A stretch of DNA of 6,140 bases from Novosphingobium sp. (lineage in GTDB: Bacteria > Pseudomonadota > Alphaproteobacteria > Sphingomonadales > Sphingomonadaceae), in the NCBI GenBank assembly GCA_027490345.1, contig JAIXYF010000134.1:1-6140 (forward strand), given 5' to 3'. Below the pieces are notes generated by a model. The model was not told the DNA's origin. It made no database searches and worked only from the letters and a program-made list of their open reading frames with translations. This document shows, piece by piece, positions 1 through 5,585 of this stretch. The translations under genes and the position numbers were made by a program. The first letter of the stretch is position 1. Each line of letters begins with the position of its first letter.

Positions 1-530
1 CAATCCTGACCATCGCGCAGCGCGGCATCTTTCAGCTGCTTGCGGCCAAGATTTTCGCGGATGGCGACATATTCCATCTCGCGCGTGATGATGCCTTTGC
101 GCGCGTAGTGCATCTGGCTGACGTTCGCGCCGGGGAGCGCGCGCAAAGGGCGCTTGGTCGGCATGGGGAACGGGGGCACGCCGCCCGAGCGATCCGGGCC
201 GAGCTGGCCGTTGTCTTCGGGCTTCACTTCGCGCGCATCGTATTCCGCCACATCGCCGCGGCCCACAATCCATTCGCGGCGCAGCTGGGGCAGGCCCTTG
301 GCGATATCGATATCGGCGTTGGTATCGGTGTAGGGCCCGGAGGTATCGTAAACGCGCAAGGGCGGTTCATTCGCGCTGGGCTCAAGCGCGATTTCGCGCA
401 TGGCGACCGTCAGACCGGGGAAGCGCGGGCTTTCGACGTGGATCTTGCGGCTGCCGCGGATCGGGCCGGTGGTGACGCCAATCGGCGTCGCCTGCGGGCC
501 ATTTTCGAGGCGGGAATTGATATCGGCCAT
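1..530 (-). CDS. thiC: Phosphomethylpyrimidine synthase ThiC, N-terminal part (runs off left edge)
   Basis: ThiC is the cytosolic radical-SAM, [4Fe-4S] enzyme that rearranges aminoimidazole ribotide into HMP phosphate, the pyrimidine half of thiamine. Reading the minus strand from ATG at 530-528 gives 176 uninterrupted codons starting MADINSRLENGPQATPIGVT. Recognisable family signatures include GPIRGSRKIHVESP (about residues 22-36), YDTSGPYTD, REWIVGRGDVAEYDAR and the very typical SQMHYARKGIITREMEYVAIREN stretch near residues 140-163. This part covers the ThiC-associated N-terminal domain and the start of the main domain. The family is usually about 600 residues, so the barrel core and the C-terminal CxxCxxxxC cluster motif lie outside the window. 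The start is supported by a Shine-Dalgarno AAGGAG at 544-539, 8 nt upstream, and by the TPP riboswitch in its leader. It is transcribed divergently from the receptor gene. No defect is visible. Confidence 0.97.
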   Translation of the reverse strand, partial: MADINSRLENGPQATPIGVTTGPIRGSRKIHVESPRFPGLTVAMREIALEPSANEPPLRVYDTSGPYTDTNADIDIAKGLPQLRREWIVGRGDVAEYDAREVKPEDNGQLGPDRSGGVPPFPMPTKRPLRALPGANVSQMHYARKGIITREMEYVAIRENLGRKQLKDAALRDGQD

Positions 531-536
531 CTTTCG

Positions 537-550
537 CGCTCCTTGGAACG
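537..550 (-). promoter_or_regulatory. thiC ribosome binding site inside a small hairpin
   Basis: On the minus strand CGTTC (550-546), loop CAAG and GAGCG (541-537) can form a 5-bp hairpin with one G-U pair. The thiC Shine-Dalgarno AAGGAG (544-539) is partly in its loop and partly in its 3' arm. It lies 8 nt from the ATG and 29 nt after the TPP aptamer. It could act as the ribosome-access switch of the riboswitch. The stem is short, so this role is inference. Confidence 0.4.
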
Positions 551-579
551 GACGGACGGATGGCGCGGGGGCAAGACCG

Positions 580-705
580 GCCACTCCCTCCGCCCGTGCT
601 AACGGGTTCAGGTTCGACGGGTCGGGCGATGCTAACCGCCCCTCTCAGCCATTTTTGAAAGCCTTGGCGATGGATCGTCAAGGCCCAGCGGCTCCCCGGG
701 GTGGC
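580..705 (-). ncRNA. TPP riboswitch (THI element) in the thiC leader
   Basis: This is a cis-acting RNA that binds thiamine pyrophosphate and lowers thiC expression. On the minus strand the conserved blocks appear in order: GGGGAGCC (about 698-691); a long P3 hairpin in which GCCTTG (684-679) pairs with CAAGGC (666-661); the invariant CTGAGA (648-643); ACCCG; then AACCTGAACCCG, a TTAGCA loop, CGGG and GGAGGGA ending near 585. The outer P1 helix can form from GCCAC (705-701) and GTGGC (584-580). The aptamer ends 49 nt before the thiC start codon. I see no GC hairpin followed by a U-run in that gap, so control is more likely translational than by termination (inference). Confidence 0.95.
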
Positions 706-708
706 GCC

Positions 709-737
709 ACTTTAGAGCGGCAGGAACCCTAGGGCAA
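709..737 (-). promoter_or_regulatory. Probable sigma70-type promoter of thiC
   Basis: On the minus strand TTGCCC (737-732) and TAAAGT (714-709) each match 4 of 6 positions of the -35 and -10 consensus, with an ideal 17-bp spacer. Transcription would begin around 702-705, at or within the first strand of riboswitch helix P1. That is a tight fit: the start would have to be at about 705 for the full P1 drawn here. The position is sensible for a leader-controlled gene, but the boxes are only moderately conserved. Confidence 0.4.
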
Positions 738-771
738 CGCCCGTTTGGCAAGTTTCGTGACATTCCATTAT

Positions 772-792
772 TGCAAATGACTCTCACTTGCA
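772..792. promoter_or_regulatory. Fur-like box upstream of the TonB-dependent receptor
   Basis: A 21-bp near-palindrome has arms TGCAAATGA and TCACTTGCA around the centre CTC. Eight of the nine arm positions pair. This resembles the alphaproteobacterial form of the Fur operator, and it lies 60 bp upstream of a siderophore receptor start codon, abutting the likely -35 (793-798). Iron-dependent repression of the receptor and the following PepSY gene is therefore likely. Binding by Fur rather than another member of the family is inferred from context. Confidence 0.7.
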
Positions 793-820
793 TTGACTCT
801 TGCGAGAGACTCGCATTAAG
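793..820 (+). promoter_or_regulatory. Possible promoter of the receptor-PepSY operon
   Basis: TTGACT (793-798) matches the -35 consensus at 5 of 6 positions. With a 16-bp spacer the -10 would be ATTAAG (815-820), a weak match at 3 of 6. A poor -10 is common in regulated promoters. The case rests mainly on the good -35, the two overlapping operator-like repeats, and the distance of about 30-35 bp to the start codon. Confidence 0.4.
801..815. promoter_or_regulatory. Second operator-like inverted repeat, TGCGAG-AGA-CTCGCA
   Basis: This is a perfect 6-bp inverted repeat with a 3-bp centre. It starts 8 bp after the Fur-like box and sits between the suggested -35 (793-798) and -10 (about 815-820) of the receptor gene, where a bound repressor would block RNA polymerase. 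It shares the TGC...GCA ends with the first box, and GACTC recurs in both (779-783, 795-799, 808-812). It may be a second Fur dimer site or the site of a different regulator. Confidence 0.5.
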
Positions 821-852
821 GCGCTGTCCACACCAGACAGGAGGGCAAAACC

Positions 853-2970
853 ATGCGCCAAACGATGATCACTAAGGCCCCGCTATTTGCCGCTGCCTCA
901 CTTGCGGCACTGGCCATCGCCGCCGCCCCGGCCCGTGCCGCCGCTGAAGGAGGAGACGAGGGAGATGCCGCCGCTAGCCGCATCGTGGTCATCGGCGAAC
1001 GGACTGTGGCCGTCTCCGCCAGCGCCACCGGGCTGCCACTGGCGATTGTTGACACGCCCCAATCCGTCACCGTGATCGACCGGGGCGTGCTTGACGATTT
1101 CGCGTTCGACGAGGTCAACGATGTGCTGCGCTATGTCACGGGCGTGAACGTGGAGGAGGCCGAGACCGACCGGACTTATTACAACGCGCGCGGTTTCGAT
1201 ATCACCGAGGCGATGATCGACGGGGTGCAATTGCCCAATATCTGGGGCCCATCGATCGGTTCGCTCGACACGGCGTTGTGGGACAGGATCGAAGTTGTGC
1301 GCGGGGCGAACGGCCTGCTCTCCGGCGTGGGGAACCCTTCAGGCACGATCAACTACACCCGCAAGCGATCCACCGGCAAACGCCGCATCGCAGGCGAACT
1401 TACAGCGGCTTCGTGGAACCGGGTGCGCGGCGAAATCGACATCGACACACCGCTTTCCGCCGATGGCACATGGGGTTTGCGCATTTCCGGCGCGGCGCAA
1501 AATGCCGATTCCTATCTGAGAGACTATCGCGCGAACCGGACCGCCATTCAGGCGATTGTGGATGGCAGGTTGGCCGAAAACCTGGCGGTCTCGTTCGGAT
1601 ATGCGCGGCAGGAAGGCACATCGCGCGGGGTGCTGTGGGGCGCGCTACCGCTGATCGACAGTGCCGGCGACCAACTGGACTGGGACTTCGGCACATCGAC
1701 CACACAAGACTGGACCTATTGGAAAACCACCGACCAGACGGCTTATGGCGAGGCGACATGGACCTTTGCGCCGGGCTGGACGTGGCGCACGCAATTGACC
1801 CGGCGGATCAACGATGAACCGTCGCGGCTGTTCTATGTCTATGGCACGCCCGATGCGGCGACAGGGCTGGGGCTGCTGGGCTATCCGGGCGGCTATCTTT
1901 CCACCGCGCGGGGCTGGATCTGGGACAACCGGGTGAACGGATCGTTCCCGCTTTTCGGGCGCGAACAGCACCTGACTTTCGGCCTGCAGCGCACCGCGGC
2001 GCGGTTCGGCTATCTGTCCTATCCGGTGCCATTCACGGATCCGGCGTGGGGCGCATTGCCGCCGCTTGCAAGCGGGTGGGACGGGAGCGAGGTGCCCTTC
2101 CCTGCCTTTGGCGCGCCAGTGACAAGCGCGAACATCAACGACCGGCAGTGGCGCGTGCGCGGCGCCGCAGACCTTAGCCTGACCGACCGATTGAGCCTGA
2201 TCCTGGGCGCAAACCTGATCGATGTGCAAACCACCGGCTTTACCTTCGGAGTGAGCGCGGCGCGGCAAGAGCGGGCGGTGAGCCCATTCGTGGGGGCCAC
2301 CTATCAGGTCTTGGCGGGGGTCAACCTCTACGCCAGCTACAGCGACATCTTCAATCCGCAGAAGGAGCTGGGCACCGACTTCAAGCCGGTGGGTTCGGCC
2401 AAAGGGGTGAGCTGGGAAGCGGGGGTAAAAGGCGAGACGGCAGACAAAGCGCTGTTTGCCTCGCTCGCGCTGTTCCGGTCGGAGCAGACGAATCTGGCCG
2501 AAGCCGCCGGTTTCGATGCGGCGCTGGGCCAGACGCTCTATCGCGGCATCTTTGTGCGCAGCCAGGGTGTGGAGGCCGAAATCGGCGGCCGCCTTGCGCC
2601 GGGCCTTACGGTTCAGGGCGGGGTGGCGCATCTCTCCCTCGAAGGACGCGACAGCGCCCGCGTGCGCACTTATGTGCCGCGCACCACGGCCACCATGCTC
2701 GTGCGCTGGGAACCGGTGAAAGCTGTACAACTGGGCGCAGCGCTGCGCTGGCAGGGGGCGATTTCCACTGCTGGCGCCACCGGAACGATCCGGCAAGGCA
2801 GCTATGCCACGCTCCAGCTTCAGGCGGGCTACCGGATATCCGAGGCCGTGCGCTTCAATCTCAATGTGGCGAACGTGACGAACCACCGGCATGTGGCCAG
2901 CCTTTATTGGGATCAGGGGTTCATCGCCCCGCCGCGCAATGTGACCGCCTCGATCGGCATGGCGTTCTGA
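853..2970 (+). CDS. TonB-dependent siderophore receptor
   Basis: This 705-residue outer-membrane receptor takes up a ferric chelate using energy passed on by TonB-ExbBD. Residues 1 to about 31 are a signal peptide: basic start, alanine/leucine-rich core, and likely cleavage around the APARA-A site. RIVVIGE (43-49) is a plausible TonB box. The plug domain (about 60-172) shows DTPQSVTVID, VLRYVTGVNV, YYNARGFDI, MIDGVQLP, RIEVVRGANGLLSGVGNPSG and NYTRK, a set typical of the FhuE/FpvA/FecA-type siderophore receptor group (TIGR01783). The rest is a beta-barrel that ends, as expected for BamA recognition, in ...VTASIGMAF with a terminal Phe. The length fits the family. AGGAGGG (839-845) lies 7 nt before ATG 853 and favours it over the ATG at codon 5. 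There is no N-terminal signalling domain and no nearby sigma/anti-sigma pair, so regulation is probably Fur-type. The siderophore cannot be named from sequence. Confidence 0.95.
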   Translation: MRQTMITKAPLFAAASLAALAIAAAPARAAAEGGDEGDAAASRIVVIGERTVAVSASATGLPLAIVDTPQSVTVIDRGVLDDFAFDEVNDVLRYVTGVNVEEAETDRTYYNARGFDITEAMIDGVQLPNIWGPSIGSLDTALWDRIEVVRGANGLLSGVGNPSGTINYTRKRSTGKRRIAGELTAASWNRVRGEIDIDTPLSADGTWGLRISGAAQNADSYLRDYRANRTAIQAIVDGRLAENLAVSFGYARQEGTSRGVLWGALPLIDSAGDQLDWDFGTSTTQDWTYWKTTDQTAYGEATWTFAPGWTWRTQLTRRINDEPSRLFYVYGTPDAATGLGLLGYPGGYLSTARGWIWDNRVNGSFPLFGREQHLTFGLQRTAARFGYLSYPVPFTDPAWGALPPLASGWDGSEVPFPAFGAPVTSANINDRQWRVRGAADLSLTDRLSLILGANLIDVQTTGFTFGVSAARQERAVSPFVGATYQVLAGVNLYASYSDIFNPQKELGTDFKPVGSAKGVSWEAGVKGETADKALFASLALFRSEQTNLAEAAGFDAALGQTLYRGIFVRSQGVEAEIGGRLAPGLTVQGGVAHLSLEGRDSARVRTYVPRTTATMLVRWEPVKAVQLGAALRWQGAISTAGATGTIRQGSYATLQLQAGYRISEAVRFNLNVANVTNHRHVASLYWDQGFIAPPRNVTASIGMAF

Positions 2971-4244
2971 TGGCGGCGGCAGCGCAGGGCCTGCTGCAGC
3001 GTAGCCTGTGGGTCGTCGTCCACCGCTGGGCGGGCCTCACGCTGGCGCTGTTTCTGGGCGTGGCGGGGCTGACCGGATCGCTGCTGCCGTGGATCGAGGA
3101 GCTGGAGATGGCGACCGCGCCGCAGCTGCATGCCTCCGATTGGCGCGGCACGACCGATCCGCTGCGTGTGCGCGAGGACGTGCTGGCGCGCTATCCTGGG
3201 GCGGCGGTGGATTTCCTGCCGCTCAGCGTCGAGCCGGGCAAGGCGCTGCGGCTGCACTTGCACTGGCTGGACCCCGCCACCGGGCTGGAGCGCGAACCCG
3301 GACCGGGCGTGCCCGATTGGGATGACCTGTTTCTGAACCCGGTGACCGGCGCAGAGCAGGGCCGCCGCGAATGGGGTGCGATTTCGCAGGGGATCAAGAA
3401 CCTCGTGCCGTTTATCTACCGGCTGCACTTTTCGCTGGCGCTGGGCACAATTGGCACGCCGGCCTTCGGGATCGCCGCGCTGGTCTGGACGCTGGACTGC
3501 TTCGTCGGCTTCTGGCTGACCCTGCCCCCGGCGCGCCAGCAGCCCGCCTCCGCCCCCTTCCTGGAACGTTGGCGGCCAAGCTGGCGGGTGCGCTGGCGCG
3601 CCGCGCGCTGGAAGCTGAACTTCGATCTGCACCGCGCGGGCGGCCTGTGGCTGTGGCCGATGCTGCTGGTGTTTGCGTGGTCGAGCGTCTCGTTCAATTT
3701 GCCGCAAGTGCATATCCCGGTGATGCAGGCGCTGGGCGGGCGCGATGCGCGGATGGTCTTGGTAGAGGCCGCCCTGCCCGCGCCGCGCCATCAGCCGCGC
3801 CTTGATTTTCGCGCAGCGGCGGCGCGGGGCAGCGCGCTGGCGGCGGAAGAAGCCGCAAAGCGCGGCCTTGCGGTGGAAGGCGCGCGTGAGCGCTGGCTGT
3901 GGCACGTCCCTGCCAGCGGCCTTTATGTCTATGGCTTCACCACCGCCGCAGACATCACCCGGCATGGCGGCGGCAGCCGCGTGGCGTTTGACAGCAACAC
4001 CGGCGAGCTGCGCGCTGCCGAATGGCCGAGCGGCGAAAACGGCGTGAACACGTTCAGCAACTGGCTGACTGCGCTGCACATGGCGCAAGTGCTGGGCCTG
4101 CCCTACCGCGTGTTCGTCAGCGTGCTGGGGCTGGCGGTGACCATGCTGGCGGTGACCGGAGTGGTGATCTGGCTCAAGAAGCGTTCGGCCCGCGCGGACC
4201 GCGTTCTGCGCAAGGAGCGGAACCCGCCTCAAGTCGCCCATTGA
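2970..4244 (+). CDS. PepSY-associated TM-helix inner-membrane protein, probable siderophore-iron reductase
   Basis: This is a 424-residue PepSY_TM (PF03929-like) protein of the PiuB/FoxB group. Four hydrophobic helices are visible: about residues 13-40 (after the amphipathic LLQRSLWVVVHRWAGL), 158-186, 224-243 and 379-402, the last followed by the basic LKKRSAR stop-transfer. A periplasmic stretch lies between helices 1 and 2 and another between 3 and 4. Histidines sit at or near the helix ends (H18, H153, H221, H370), within the family-like contexts VVHRWAGL, YRLHFSL, DLHRAGGLW and TALHMAQ. In FoxB-type members such histidines bind heme and support reduction of ferric siderophore iron in the periplasm; applying that here is inference. 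The ATG at 2970-2972 overlaps the receptor stop (TGATG), which implies translational coupling and a shared transcript. The frame stays open to 2907, but that extension lies inside the receptor and lacks a membrane-protein character. Confidence 0.9.
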   Translation: MAAAAQGLLQRSLWVVVHRWAGLTLALFLGVAGLTGSLLPWIEELEMATAPQLHASDWRGTTDPLRVREDVLARYPGAAVDFLPLSVEPGKALRLHLHWLDPATGLEREPGPGVPDWDDLFLNPVTGAEQGRREWGAISQGIKNLVPFIYRLHFSLALGTIGTPAFGIAALVWTLDCFVGFWLTLPPARQQPASAPFLERWRPSWRVRWRAARWKLNFDLHRAGGLWLWPMLLVFAWSSVSFNLPQVHIPVMQALGGRDARMVLVEAALPAPRHQPRLDFRAAAARGSALAAEEAAKRGLAVEGARERWLWHVPASGLYVYGFTTAADITRHGGGSRVAFDSNTGELRAAEWPSGENGVNTFSNWLTALHMAQVLGLPYRVFVSVLGLAVTMLAVTGVVIWLKKRSARADRVLRKERNPPQVAH

Positions 4245-4263
4245 CCAGCCCTTTAATCGGCCA

Positions 4264-4271
4264 GTTAAACC
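4264..4271 (+). repeat. Upstream copy of the GTTAAACC/GGTTTAAC element
   Basis: GTTAAACC lies 3 bp upstream of the P450 promoter -35 box. It is the exact reverse complement of GGTTTAAC at 4317-4324 on the other side of the promoter. Read on the minus strand, GGTTTAACTG matches 8 of 10 bases of the downstream GGTTTAACCC. It is a candidate operator half of a pair. Confidence 0.4.
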
Positions 4272-4274
4272 TTA

Positions 4275-4303
4275 TGGACAAGCCTTCGGCAATGCAGGAT
4301 AGT
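4275..4303 (+). promoter_or_regulatory. Probable sigma70-type promoter of the P450-FMO operon
   Basis: TGGACA (4275-4280) matches the -35 consensus at 5 of 6 positions and GATAGT (4298-4303) matches the -10 at 4 of 6, separated by exactly 17 bp. Transcription would start near 4310, giving a leader of about 35 nt. This is the best-looking promoter in the window, and it suggests that the P450 and FMO genes are controlled separately from the iron genes upstream. Confidence 0.55.
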
Positions 4304-4315
4304 CTGGGGCGAACG

Positions 4316-4326
4316 GGGTTTAACCC
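4316..4326. promoter_or_regulatory. GGGTT-T-AACCC palindrome, candidate operator in the P450 leader
   Basis: This is a perfect 5-bp inverted repeat with a 1-bp centre, lying at roughly +6 to +16 of the predicted transcript and 18 bp before the chosen P450 start. With only a 1-nt loop and no following T-run it is not a terminator, so a protein-binding site is more plausible. It contains the second copy (4317-4324) of the element found at 4264-4271. Confidence 0.45.
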
Positions 4327-4334
4327 GGCACGAT

Positions 4335-4338
4335 GGAG
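4335..4338 (+). promoter_or_regulatory. Shine-Dalgarno GGAG that decides the P450 start
   Basis: GGAG lies 6 nt before the ATG at 4345. The in-frame ATG at 4333 has only TTTAACCCGGCACG before it, with no purine-rich site, and the GGAG overlaps that upstream ATG codon itself. The downstream ATG is therefore the better start. Confidence 0.6.
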
Positions 4339-4344
4339 CAGGAC

Positions 4345-5580
4345 ATGGCAAGCCAGACGCTGACGCGCGAGCGGGCACTCAATCCTTATGACGTGAGCGC
4401 CGACGCGCTTTACACCCAGAATGCGTGGCGCGAGCCGTTTGCCTTCCTGCGGAAGGAAATGCCGGTAAGCTGGCGGGCGGACAGCCCTTTCGGCGGGTAT
4501 TGGTCTGCGGTGACGCATGAGACGATCCAGCAGATCGAGCTTATGCCCGAGGTGTTCTCTTCCTCTTGGAAGCTGGGGAACATCACGATCGCCGAATCGA
4601 TCAACGAGGCCGAGTTTCCCAATTTCATCGCGCAGGATCCGCCCATCCACACCGCGCAGCGCAAGGTCATCGCGCCTGCTTTCAGCCCGGGGCAGATGAT
4701 CAAGCTCGAAGCGCAAGTGCGCGAGCGGGCGAAGATGCTGTTCGACACGCTGCCGCTGGGCGAGACGTTTGATTGGGTGGAGCAACTGGCGATCCCGCAG
4801 ACGCTGGGGATGCTGTGCAGCCTGTTTGACATGCCGTTTGACGAATGGCGCGATCTCAAGCGCTGGTCGGACTATGCCAGCGGGGTTTCGGCCGACAACC
4901 TCAACGACGAATACCGCGCCGAATGGCAGAAGCAGATGGGCGAGATGCTGGTGCGTTTCGACCGCGAACTGGAAGCACGCCGGGCCTTGCCGCCCAGCGA
5001 TGACCTGCTGAGCCGGATGGTCCATTCCGAAGCGATGGGGCAGCTGCCGCCGCTGGAACGGCTGGCCAATATCGCGCTGCTGATCGTGGCGGGGAATGAC
5101 ACCACGCGTAATTCCATCAGCGGGTTGGTGGAGGCTTTTCACCTTTATCCTGAAGAGCTGGAAACCCTGCGCGCGGACCCGACGCTTTCGGCCAATGCCG
5201 CGCAGGAGATCATCCGCTGGCAATCGCCCGTCACCCACATGCGCCGCACCGCAACGCGCGATGTCGAAGTGGGCGGGCAGCAGATCCGCGCGGGCGAGAA
5301 GATCGTGATGTGGTATATCTCCGGCAACCGCGACGAGAGCGTGTTCCCCGGTGCCGAGCGGTTTGATGTGAGGCGCGACAATGCGCGCCGGCATATCGGC
5401 TTTGGCCACGGCATTCACCGCTGCGTGGGGGCGCGGCTGGCCGAAGTGCAGATCGCCGCCGTGATCGACGAGCTCGTCGCGCGCAGGCTGCGGCCAGTGC
5501 CGGTGGGGGCACCCGAACGTCTGGCAAGCCCCTTCCTCCATGGCTTCAGCGCGATGCCGGTGCGGCTGGAGCAGGATTGA
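4345..5580 (+). CDS. Cytochrome P450, CYP153-like (alkane/fatty-chain or terpene hydroxylase)
   Basis: This is a soluble heme-thiolate monooxygenase of 411 residues (415 if the ATG at 4333 is used), a normal length for bacterial P450s. Numbered from 4345, the key sites are: helix-C HTAQR (H102, R106; heme propionate contact); helix-I AGNDTT (249-254; oxygen activation, T253/T254); the ExxR pair in EIIRW (E288, R291); and the heme loop FGHGIHRCVGARLAE with thiolate ligand C360. Many stretches recall CYP153 enzymes: GYWSAVT, EVFSS, FIAQDPP, FDWV, LLIVAGNDTTRNSISG, EIIRWQSP, THMRRTATRDVEVGG, VMWYISGNRDE and the C-terminal MPVRL. That family hydroxylates terminal positions of alkanes, alcohols, acids and some cyclic terpenes, so the substrate remains open. 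Compared with typical CYP153A, the I-helix has AGND rather than GGND and the heme loop FGHG rather than FGFG. It needs a ferredoxin and reductase, neither of which is visible. It is in an operon with the FMO downstream. Confidence 0.93.
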   Translation: MASQTLTRERALNPYDVSADALYTQNAWREPFAFLRKEMPVSWRADSPFGGYWSAVTHETIQQIELMPEVFSSSWKLGNITIAESINEAEFPNFIAQDPPIHTAQRKVIAPAFSPGQMIKLEAQVRERAKMLFDTLPLGETFDWVEQLAIPQTLGMLCSLFDMPFDEWRDLKRWSDYASGVSADNLNDEYRAEWQKQMGEMLVRFDRELEARRALPPSDDLLSRMVHSEAMGQLPPLERLANIALLIVAGNDTTRNSISGLVEAFHLYPEELETLRADPTLSANAAQEIIRWQSPVTHMRRTATRDVEVGGQQIRAGEKIVMWYISGNRDESVFPGAERFDVRRDNARRHIGFGHGIHRCVGARLAEVQIAAVIDELVARRLRPVPVGAPERLASPFLHGFSAMPVRLEQD

Positions 5581-5585
5581 GCGGT

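Noticed and set aside
108..732. Plus-strand open frames at 108-602 and 400-732 over the thiC start and riboswitch
   Set aside because: They run antisense to an unmistakable ThiC N-terminus and a TPP aptamer, have no family features, and are low-complexity Ala/Arg/Gly.
949..1075. Strong GGAGGAGACGAGGGAG purine run before an out-of-frame ATG at 965 inside the receptor gene
   Set aside because: The resulting peptide is only about 37 residues and has no features. The run encodes the acidic EGGDEGD linker after the signal peptide.
2907..2969. Longer start for the PepSY protein
   Set aside because: It would overlap the receptor barrel end by 64 bp and add 21 polar residues without membrane or signal character. 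The ATG overlapping the stop is a standard coupled start.
4245..4330. Terminator between the PepSY and P450 genes
   Set aside because: The only inverted repeats (GCC-TTC-GGC at 4282-4290 and GGGTT-T-AACCC) have tiny stems or loops and no T-run. No intrinsic terminator can be supported.
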